Source: Paulinella micropora (Eukaryota > Cercozoa > Imbricatea > Euglyphida). From it: a DNA stretch of 64,000 bases. Below, piece by piece: positions 38,450 through 46,490 of the stretch. Below the pieces are notes generated by a model. The model was not told the origin of the DNA, did no database searches, and saw nothing but the letters and a program-made list of their open reading frames with translations. Positions within the stretch are counted from its first letter, which is position 1; the number at the start of each line of letters is the position of its first letter. The position numbers and the translations under genes are program-made. The DNA lies in the NCBI GenBank assembly GCA_009731375.1, contig BJOX01000154.1, positions 628,842 to 692,841 on the forward strand, read 5' to 3'.

Positions 38450-39242
38450 TCAGCTTGATCGCAGGAGGGCGAGTGGCCAAGCAAGGGTGGGGCAAACCGT
38501 TCGTTGTGTACGAGGATCCGGGACCCAGTTGACCTGTTTCCCGACTAGCCGATGTCGGTACGGCTCCTCCGTCGGTTTGAACGGGTTGGTACGCGGGTTC
38601 GTGGTGTGTCTAAGCGCCGAGCATTGTAGCCGTAGTCTGCGCTCCGCGTCCGTTATGTCCGGATATGGACGGTAGATTCGGTGTATCCGACGTGACGCTG
38701 GGTCAAAGGCATATCGGATTGGCTTGGTCAGCTCTTCATACTCGGTAGAACCCTGAAGGAGGTGTGGGTCCATTCCCCGCAGCATTGTATCTTCCGGTAT
38801 GCGGTATGGTCGCATTAGCCGGTTGAGCCTCGAGTAGCTCGCCGCTTGGTGAGGAGTAGATTGGGAAGATTCGGAGTCCTCCTCTTCCTTGGAGTCGTTA
38901 CTCCATCTATGACCCGAAATGCACGTACTTGCCTCCCTGGGAGTACACCGGCCGATCGATCGGTCCATATATGTATGGGATGGCGTCGTCCTTGTGAAAG
39001 TACGCTATGAACGACTCTTCCCTGCCGCAGTGTTTGGCTGGTTCGGGCGGCGGACAGCGGTGGTGCTGATATGCCATGTCGTTGACCGCTGGTGGGTCAT
39101 TGGGTCGTATTTCTTCAGGCGGGTTTAGCCTGTCACTGTACTTATCGGGTAAGAGCATGTCTCGAACGCCGACCTTTTCCAGTGGTGAAGACGCAACTTG
39201 TGTCGTCGCTCTTTGTCGGGGTGTAGCACCCGTCTGACTCAT
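38450..39242 (-). pseudogene. two overlapping ORFs of one unidentified protein, frame-shifted
   Basis: The first frame starts at ATG 39242 (MSQTGATPRQRATTQVASS) and ends at a TAG at 38907. A second frame overlaps it by 62 nt and continues to 38450 (SRLNRLMRPYRIPEDTMLRG, then FDPASRRIHRIYRPYPD). The composition changes smoothly across the overlap, and a +1 shift at CATTTCGGGTCATAG would join them. The cause could be a sequencing error, a programmed shift or decay. It lies 375 bp from the Gypsy element, yet its text has no clear Gag motif. The family is not recognised. Confidence 0.4.
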
Positions 39243-39544
39243 CAGATTTATTCCATGGGCCGTCGTCTTCCGGTTTTGGGGTTTTCAGGCCCTCCGAATC
39301 GACATCCTCGTCCGTTGGTGGAGAGGAATGCGGTTTTCACTAAATAAAAGCTTAACAAGTGTAGATTTACGCACCATACTTTCCTGATCAAAAAAATTAA
39401 AAAATCGAATTTTATTATTTCATTGTATTAATAAAAAAGTCAAAAATATTACCGTTACCTATATTTCAAATTCAAATTTAATTTTCTAGTTGAATATGAC
39501 AAACAAAGCATCTGATTTAGATCTCTACAACAAAAAAAGAAGTA

Positions 39545-39616
39545 TTACTGTGGACATTCAAGTGGCAAAACATTCAAACTTTGACCTCATCTTTCTCAAT
39601 CAATATTGAGATACGG
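39545..39616 (+). repeat. foldback element, left half (split by the Gypsy insertion)
   Basis: 'ttactgtggacattcaagtggcaaa' and the following text are the reverse complement of 50075-50150. The element is interrupted at 39616|39617 by the LTR and resumes at 50001. Confidence 0.85.
39613..39616. repeat. target-site duplication ACGG (left)
   Basis: ACGG lies immediately before the LTR TGTTACA start; the same four bases follow the other LTR at 50001-50004. Confidence 0.85.
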
Positions 39617-39863
39617 TGTTACAATCCCCGAAGATAGCTCAATAAAAAGTCGGTAATACAACCAGACACAAATCTCCAAAAGAGAATGATGTCTCGTTAT
39701 ATTAGCTCAGTGAAGCCGAAAAGAAAACGGCAACAGACCAAGGTTAAAATGGCATTAGGTCAAATCCGGCCAAACGATATTGAAAATAATGGGAAAAAAC
39801 TAGGTGCACCTGACACCAGAAAAAGGGTACTTTTTACCGGCTATCCGGGGGGTGATGCCTACA
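39617..39863 (-). repeat. 3' LTR, 247 bp
   Basis: Begins TGTTACA and ends CCTACA on the + strand (TG...CA ends). It differs from 49754-50000 only at 'aatcTcc/aatcCcc' and 'aagGgta/aagAta' positions. Confidence 0.95.
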
Positions 39864-39881
39864 GTACACCTTCCCGTTTTT
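39864..39881 (-). other. polypurine tract candidate
   Basis: On the minus strand AAAAACGGGAAGG lies just upstream of the 3' LTR. It is purine-rich and in the expected place for priming plus-strand DNA. Confidence 0.5.
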
Positions 39882-40658
39882 ATGACGGAAATATGCAATA
39901 TTTTCGTCATATAATTGCTGATTTCTTTTCTGCACAAACGCTACGGGGTGTCGCAACTAAGTGCATTAACCCACGGATAGACGGTGCAGTGGATATATAA
40001 AACGCATACGCCAGACACGAGTCAACTATAAATCTCCAGCCTCGTTTTTGTAAATAAAAACTCCTCCTTCCACACTTGTTGTCCCCCCCGTAACTTAATT
40101 CTGAGGCAGTATGTCAAGAACAAATAGTATTACTATTGCAATAAAAGCAGCGTTATAATTTTTCTCCTTCTCCAAAAACACTTCCGATCAGTAAATACAT
40201 TGTCTTTTAATAACATACCCTTGTATTCAATCGGTTACCTTAATATAGTACTAGGGGGCCAGACCTAATAACTATATCCAAAGCCGGGGTGAGTGAGCCC
40301 GACCATGCGATATGCCGACACAAGTAGAGACGGACCGTGCTGGTATGACGATATTAAGTATATCCAAAGAAAAAAATTTAATATGTCTACTATGAGAACA
40401 TTTTTTGAGAACATCACCCTGGATACTTGAAGCAGGGTCGTACCAGGAACACCATCGCTAAACTCACAAGCGATCCCCTTATACGGTGTCGTATCCATTT
40501 GCCGATTGACCCTCGCACTCATATGTTGCGATAAAAATGCCAAGTAACAACAATGGTATAAAAACATTTTAATAAGACATGATCTGACATGGGCACTATG
40601 AGATTAATCCACATGCAGCTTTCAATGTCCGACGCGTGATAAAAGAAAAAAATGTCAC
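39882..40658 (-). other. Gypsy 3' untranslated region
   Basis: About 780 bp between the pol stop and the 3' LTR. One minus-strand frame with an ATG (40567-40265, 100 codons) has a hydrophobic stretch around NVLIVDILNFFLWIYLI, but nothing identifies it as an envelope or other gene. Confidence 0.4.
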
Positions 40659-43600
40659 TTACTGCCTTCGTCGCCTTGCGCGAACCCCTTTGCCAGGTGG
40701 CGGGCCGCCAACAAAAGTCAAGTCAAACTTCGACTCCTCCAGAATGTCCCATATTTTGTTAGGGATGGCGCCCAAAGATAAGTCAAAAGGAATGTCAAGC
40801 ACTCCTCTAGGCAGTGACTGAATAGTCCACGCAGTGTGGTCTTTGTCTCGAAGGGTAATAGTATCATCCCATGTCTCGAGATTTTTCGCGTCTTTGTACA
40901 CCGGTAAATATTGTCTAGCTTTTGGATCCTCAACAGGGTCCATGCTTCTCCAAAAATGGAGTACCGGTTGTATCGTTTTTGCTGCTAAGGATCTCTTCGA
41001 TGTCCGTGCTGCCCGTGTAGTCTGCGGGACCGCCACAGCTCGCATGAGATAAAGATCTGAGAGAGTGTCATCGGCAACATGAGATTCTGCCGGTCTCAAC
41101 AGATAAAAAGCGTCTCGGACCCACTTGATGGCCGCAATCGCCTCTCCTTCCTTCCATCGCACATGTCGAATGTCCACATTACCCGCGTTCGGGTTAGTGT
41201 CCTTCTCCCCTCCTCCTCCATGGACATCCGTCGCTCGCGTCGACCTTGCCACCTTCCTCGGTTGGTCGAAGATGAGATCGTTTTGCGCTCTCCTCCTCTG
41301 CGCCTCCGTGAACTTCTCCTTCGTACCGCCGCGGACTATGGGGGCTTTAGACTGAGTCCCCGCCGCGCTTTTGCGGTTTGAGTCTTTCTTATTCTCCTTC
41401 TCGGTCTCCTCCTTCTCCGTGACCGGTGCCCGATAGGCATTCTCCTCCTCTAAGGTATCCTCCTTCTGTATAGGCGGTACCTCTTGGAAGTCCTCCTTCA
41501 TCCGTTTCAATGCCTCCTCAACGGATTCATCCTCAAGTAAGAAGGGGTCATATTTGATCAGCCTTCGAACATTCACAATCTGCACCTTCCCTCTACCCCT
41601 GATCTTATAATTCAGAGGTCCCATCTGTTCCATGACCTGGTATGGTCCTTTCCAGTGGGTAAACAGCTTAGAGCTAACCCCCTTAGGGACTTGAGGATGG
41701 TACAAGAGTACAATATCCCCAACCTGGAAACGGACTTGATCTAAGTGCGCTTGTCGCACTCCTTGTGCGTCAGTCTTTCTGCGCTCCGCCTCCCTGTGCG
41801 CCGCAACTATTTGTTCCGCCTCCATCTTCGCTCTTAGTCTCATCCCGAACAACTCATCCTCATCTGCCCAAGTGTCTTTTGGATGCAGAAGTGAGGTTGG
41901 GATATTAGGCTCTCGGCCGTAAACCAATTGATATGGCGAGACTGAGCTCCTGGCTCCTCCTAATGCCGATGAGGGTAGACAGTTCATTGCAAAGGCAAAT
42001 GAAGGTGCTGCCTCCACCCAGGCTCTCTGATTCTCCTTCTTCATACAGTACATCTTAAGCGAGGCTTTGAGAGGTCTATGTACCCGCTCGATCTTGCCAT
42101 TCGCTCTCGGGTTATAGGCAGTAACATATTGCCATTTCATCCCGTAGTACTTAGATAGTCTGTCGATGACTTCATTATTAAAGTCAGAACCTCGATCAGA
42201 ACATATCTTTCTAGGCACTCCGATCTGCGAGACGATCCTATCGATCAGAGCCTCCGCAGTTGTCTTGCCTGTAGCGTCCTTAACAGGAACAACCCAGACA
42301 TAATTGGTGGCTCGATCTATTGCGGTAAGAAGGTATCTGTACCCTTCTGCCGATTCGGGGAAAGGTCCCACATGATCGATGTGTAAAAATTCAAACATCC
42401 CGGCGTGTAACGGGAATGTACCGATCAGGCCAAAGTTCGCCTTCAGCGGTGTCTTTGTGGTTTTGCATGGGATGCATGCGTCCACTTCCCTGTCTATCTC
42501 CTCCTTCATCCCTTTCCACCAAAATCGCCTCGCTATGAACCAATGAGTTCTTTGTCGACCCGGATGTGCCAGTAAGGGGCAGTTATGGGCTGCGACATAT
42601 ATAAAGCGCCTCAACTTCTCTGGTACCCAGAGAGTCCATTTGTCAGGCTGTGATGCAAATTTGCCATGCTGGCCCTTGTACCACAATAGCCCATCTCTCC
42701 ACGCCATCTCCTTCATCTGATCTTTGATCTGTGGAGTCTTTTTAAGCTCATTAGGGTTCTTGTATAACGTTATGAGCTCCTTGAACTCCGGATCCGTCGC
42801 CTGTTGCTGCCTCCACGCGGTAGGCGAGGCGATATGAATAGTACCGTCCTCCAACCTTACTCCTACCCTTTCCGGGTCTTCATCAAGCTCGCTTCGATTT
42901 TCCTGTGGAGGTTCAGTACAGACCTCAGTCGTCTCCTCCTCTTCTTTTATATTCGCCTTCGCGTTCTCGTATGCCTCATAAGACCACTCAGCGTCTTCGA
43001 GAACATGCGCCTCACAGCATATGCCATGCTCCGGGCCTTGAGGACTATATCGTAGACCCGTGCGGTCATAACGAACGCCTCTTGCCATCTGCATCGCCTC
43101 TATGTGGCTCACCTCGTATACCTTGTCCGTGGACAGGTCCATCATCTCCACTGATGATACGAGAGCCGACACCTCCGACTGAAACTCTAGCCTGGAAAGG
43201 CTATCAGCGACTACGTTTCGCTTTCCCGGTAAGTAGACCATCGTGAAATTGAAACATGACAAGAAAGCTTGCCACCGCGCCAAACGGCCGGTTTGTTCAT
43301 GATTCATCAACCAAAGAAGGTTGTGATGATCGGTCCTAACCGTGAATAGAGGTCCTCCCCACAAGTATTCTCTGAGCCTCTTGAGAGCCCATACTACTGC
43401 CAACGCCTCCCTCTGTCGCGTGCAGTAATTTCGCTCCGCCGCACACAGCTTTCTACTAATAAACATGATCGGGCGCAACTTTTTCTCCTCATCTTCCTGT
43501 TGCAGCACCGCGCCAATCGCAAACTTAGATGCATCCGTGTCGACTACGAACGGTTTCGTAAAGTCGGGCATCATAAGTACTAATCCGCCGTCCTTGGGAT

Positions 43601-46481
43601 CTTTATAAATGATATCTTTGAGCGTATTAAACGCCTGCAAAGCCTCCTCATCCCACTTCTCAAAGTCTCCAAAATCAATCATCTTCTCCAGCTTAGCCCG
43701 AGTTGCACCCCAATCGGGTATGAACTGGCTGTAGTACTGTGCCATCGCAAGAAAAGAGTGTAACTCCGTGCGATTCTTTGGCAACTGTCTACTCATGATC
43801 TCCTCCCTCTTTTCGCGCGATATCGAGACCCTATTATGAGAAATCTCGTAACCCAAATACGTCACACTTGTCCTGGCAAGCTGACATTTCTTTAGGTTGC
43901 ATTTCAGGCCAAAAGCTCCGATGCGCCTGAAGACATCTGACAAGTGATCGATATGCTCTTCCATTGTGTTAGAGTATACGATGATGTCATCGATGTAACA
44001 AAATGCATATTCTCCCGCCTTCTGTCCTCTCCTTCTCATAAAACCATCCTCCGACTGGTCGTCATATTGACCGCTCAACATCTTCTGCATCGCCTTCTGA
44101 AAGAGCCCCGGGGCCTGTTTGAGTCCCATTGGAAGCACCTTCCACTGGTATATTTCCATACCCACAACGAATGCAGTCAGCCATCTGGATTTCTCGTCCA
44201 GTGGTATCTGCCAGAAGCCGTTCTTAAGGTCAATGACCGAATAGAATTTAGCATTCCGCAGCACCCTTCTGCCTTCTTCTAAGGTCGGCAGAGGATTTCT
44301 CTCTTCCTCTAGCACCTTATTCACACGGGCATAATTGATCGTCAAGCGCCATTCTCCTCCTGGCTTAGGGACGATTTTCGGTTGAGAGACAATTGGAGAT
44401 GTAGATCTCTCAATAAAGTCCTCATCGAGCAACTGTCTCACATTCTCCTCCGCTATTTTTGCCTCATGTATGCTCAAATTTGCCCTCCGTGGTGCCGGAG
44501 ATGGCTCCGCACCCGGTATCTTGTAAATGACAGCAGTGAAGTCATCCGACTTTACACCACCTGCCCGAGGAGGGTCGAAAATTTCTCTGTACGCCTCCAT
44601 CTTAGCTTTGAGAAACGCCTTCTCTCTCTCCGAACCCACTCCTTCTTCTAAAATTTTCCGCGCCGCCGCTTGGAAATCTTCCTCCGACATCTTCTTATGC
44701 TCCTTGAGGGGCGCTAAGTCCTCCTCCAAACTCAAATCTTCCTCGGACAAATCGTCTAGTCCCGTTCTTTCATACGTGACTGTGTCCGGCTCATCATCAT
44801 GACCCAGCCCGACAAGCATATCAATAAGGTTCGCGTATTGTATCGGAGCCTTACGGGTGTAGAAACCATCAAAGCATGTGAAAGCTTGAGGTATCAATTT
44901 CAACTTGTCCTGGGCTCTGAGCTTTTGCTTGTATGCACTGCTCTGCTCCCGAGACCCGAGTCGACAAGCCACCACTAACTGTTGCTTGCGAGAAGGAACA
45001 GGTATAGGATGATCAATAAGCCGGTCCCTTATCTCCTGTGCCCAGATCGCCTTCTCATTGTATGGCAGAATGACAGTATACGGCTTGTTACTCTCAAATA
45101 GAGTCCGTAGACACTTTTTCACTTCAGTTAATGAGCGCGGCCAGGTAGGCACATCGCCCCAAAAGTTCGTGATAAAAGTTTTAATGTCATCCGCTGGAGT
45201 ATCGGGGATACGCCCCTTCCTCCTTGGCACAAACGCCTCTCTCTTCTCATCTGACACCTTCGCATGGTAACAGTAGCCATTAGTAATATGGACATCTGCC
45301 CCGCCACCTTCTGCGAATCTGGCCAACGACGGGCACTGTTTCGCAACACATATTATCTCCTCATTACGCGCTACGACTAAGTCATCAATAGACTTTCTGT
45401 CCCATGCGGGAATCGTAACCGTATACGCCTGCATCTCCGTCTCCCAATTGTCGGTCCAGGTCAGTTCCTCCGGCACTGTGACATAGGGGTGTACATAGGC
45501 TTCAGTTGCCTCATGTACGAAGGCCAACTTTTTCCTCTCCGTTGCTAGACTCAGCTCAAAAGCCTCGTATGAGTCAGTAGCAGTCATCGGATTAATATCC
45601 TCCTCCTCTCCATTCTTCACTCCATAAATCACCCGCCGTGCGGCGCAATCGATCACAGCCCCCATCGTAGCCAATTGGTCATACGACAGCAGGATTGAAC
45701 CGTGGTAATCGGGGACAACATAGAGGTCCGCACGATATACTCGACCGGATTTCAATTTGAAAATTAATGTGACGATGCCCGTAATTTCCGTACGGCTGCC
45801 TACCCCTTTTAGGGTCCCCTTTGTTTTTCTAATGTTTTTGTCCACCCATGTCCGGTGACTATTCAAAAACTTCTGGCCGACAATATTAATATTCGCCATC
45901 GTATCATTACCAACTTTTAATGTGGTTTGTAAAGTTTCACAAAAGAGGTCAGTGTAGCATAGCGCGTCTGGTCTATGTAAACTAGCCGCTAGCACATGAA
46001 TTTTTCGTTCTAGGGTTTTGAGTCTAAGCTCAAGTTCCTTGTCCTCTTCTCGTTCTCCCCCCTTTTCCGCCAACTTAACTTCTTGAGTCTCCGGGGCTTC
46101 CGGTATCTCGAGTGTCTTTTGGACAGAGTCTGGTACACCGAGTGTACTCGTGTCTATAGCAGAGACTATTGAGTCCTTTGGCGGGGGTACGGTCCGCTGC
46201 TTCTTCGTAGGAGGAGACCTAGCCTTTGGTTTCGGCTTCCTCTCCTCCATCGCCTTCTTCGCCTTCCTATTCGCATCATTTATCATATTAGCTCTCGAAG
46301 GATGAACTAGCAAGTGCTTACCTTGAGGCTTGTGAGGCTGTGTGCCTTCACCTTCACGTCTGGGAGGAACGGAACCGTTCGTATCCTGTTCATCAACAGT
46401 AGGCATAACTGTGACTGTCGGATTAAAAAGAACAGTTTTTATCTCCTTCTCTCTCTTCTTTTCCTCTCTCTTCTCCTCCCG
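40659..46481 (-). CDS. pol: Pol: protease, reverse transcriptase, RNase H, integrase
   Basis: Makes and inserts the element's DNA copy. The frame is open from directly after the gag UGA; the first ATG is at 46406 (1915 aa from there). Approximate residues from that ATG: coiled, charged lead 110-140; protease-like 155-265, with NDTMANIN where families have D-T/S-G, and ILLSYDQLATMG near its end; a long acidic linker to about 640; RT 655-855 with YSVIDLKNGFWQI and catalytic YIDD (804-807), after an insertion of about 20 residues relative to the usual spacing; RNase H from about 950 (VVDTDASKFAIGAVL, RTDHHNLLWL); integrase with an H-H-C-C finger (HNCPLLAH ... CIPC), a D-D-E core (HIDHVGPF, SDRGSDF, GKIERVHRPLK) and a GPY motif (WKGPYQVMEQMG). 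A C-terminal tail of about 250 residues is unassigned, with no clear chromodomain. Translation probably requires readthrough of the gag stop. Confidence 0.95.
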   Translation of the reverse strand, partial: REEKREEKKREKEIKTVLFNPTVTVMPTVDEQDTNGSVPPRREGEGTQPHKPQGKHLLVHPSRANMINDANRKAKKAMEERKPKPKARSPPTKKQRTVPPPKDSIVSAIDTSTLGVPDSVQKTLEIPEAPETQEVKLAEKGGEREEDKELELRLKTLERKIHVLAASLHRPDALCYTDLFCETLQTTLKVGNDTMANINIVGQKFLNSHRTWVDKNIRKTKGTLKGVGSRTEITGIVTLIFKLKSGRVYRADLYVVPDYHGSILLSYDQLATMGAVIDCAARRVIYGVKNGEEEDINPMTATDSYEAFELSLATERKKLAFVHEATEAYVHPYVTVPEELTWTDNWETEMQAYTVTIPAWDRKSIDDLVVARNEEIICVAKQCPSLARFAEGGGADVHITNGYCYHAKVSDEKREAFVPRRKGRIPDTPADDIKTFITNFWGDVPTWPRSLTEVKKCLRTLFESNKPYTVILPYNEKAIWAQEIRDRLIDHPIPVPSRKQQLVVACRLGSREQSSAYKQKLRAQDKLKLIPQAFTCFDGFYTRKAPIQYANLIDMLVGLGHDDEPDTVTYERTGLDDLSEEDLSLEEDLAPLKEHKKMSEEDFQAAARKILEEGVGSEREKAFLKAKMEAYREIFDPPRAGGVKSDDFTAVIYKIPGAEPSPAPRRANLSIHEAKIAEENVRQLLDEDFIERSTSPIVSQPKIVPKPGGEWRLTINYARVNKVLEEERNPLPTLEEGRRVLRNAKFYSVIDLKNGFWQIPLDEKSRWLTAFVVGMEIYQWKVLPMGLKQAPGLFQKAMQKMLSGQYDDQSEDGFMRRRGQKAGEYAFCYIDDIIVYSNTMEEHIDHLSDVFRRIGAFGLKCNLKKCQLARTSVTYLGYEISHNRVSISREKREEIMSRQLPKNRTELHSFLAMAQYYSQFIPDWGATRAKLEKMIDFGDFEKWDEEALQAFNTLKDIIYKDPKDGGLVLMMPDFTKPFVVDTDASKFAIGAVLQQEDEEKKLRPIMFISRKLCAAERNYCTRQREALAVVWALKRLREYLWGGPLFTVRTDHHNLLWLMNHEQTGRLARWQAFLSCFNFTMVYLPGKRNVVADSLSRLEFQSEVSALVSSVEMMDLSTDKVYEVSHIEAMQMARGVRYDRTGLRYSPQGPEHGICCEAHVLEDAEWSYEAYENAKANIKEEEETTEVCTEPPQENRSELDEDPERVGVRLEDGTIHIASPTAWRQQQATDPEFKELITLYKNPNELKKTPQIKDQMKEMAWRDGLLWYKGQHGKFASQPDKWTLWVPEKLRRFIYVAAHNCPLLAHPGRQRTHWFIARRFWWKGMKEEIDREVDACIPCKTTKTPLKANFGLIGTFPLHAGMFEFLHIDHVGPFPESAEGYRYLLTAIDRATNYVWVVPVKDATGKTTAEALIDRIVSQIGVPRKICSDRGSDFNNEVIDRLSKYYGMKWQYVTAYNPRANGKIERVHRPLKASLKMYCMKKENQRAWVEAAPSFAFAMNCLPSSALGGARSSVSPYQLVYGREPNIPTSLLHPKDTWADEDELFGMRLRAKMEAEQIVAAHREAERRKTDAQGVRQAHLDQVRFQVGDIVLLYHPQVPKGVSSKLFTHWKGPYQVMEQMGPLNYKIRGRGKVQIVNVRRLIKYDPFLLEDESVEEALKRMKEDFQEVPPIQKEDTLEEENAYRAPVTEKEETEKENKKDSNRKSAAGTQSKAPIVRGGTKEKFTEAQRRRAQNDLIFDQPRKVARSTRATDVHGGGGEKDTNPNAGNVDIRHVRWKEGEAIAAIKWVRDAFYLLRPAESHVADDTLSDLYLMRAVAVPQTTRAARTSKRSLAAKTIQPVLHFWRSMDPVEDPKARQYLPVYKDAKNLETWDDTITLRDKDHTAWTIQSLPRGVLDIPFDLSLGAIPNKIWDILEESKFDLTFVGGPPPGKGVRARRRRQ

Positions 46482-46490
46482 TCAGTCTAC
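46476..46490 (-). promoter_or_regulatory. gag-pol UGA readthrough context
   Basis: On the minus strand GTAGACTGACGGGAGG: UGA followed by CGG, then a purine tract, with no other stop before the pol ATG 25 codons on. UGA-CGG is a known leaky context in several plant RNA viruses. No downstream stem-loop was obvious by eye. Confidence 0.6.

Noticed and set aside
39686-40000. Plus-strand ORF of 104 codons over the LTR, repeated at 49823
   Set aside because: It lies in the LTR on the strand opposite to gag-pol and differs after the LTR end. It is a chance frame.
40265-40567. Possible envelope gene after pol
   Set aside because: 100 codons with one hydrophobic stretch, no signal peptide, no cleavage site and no Cys pattern. 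Not enough to call.
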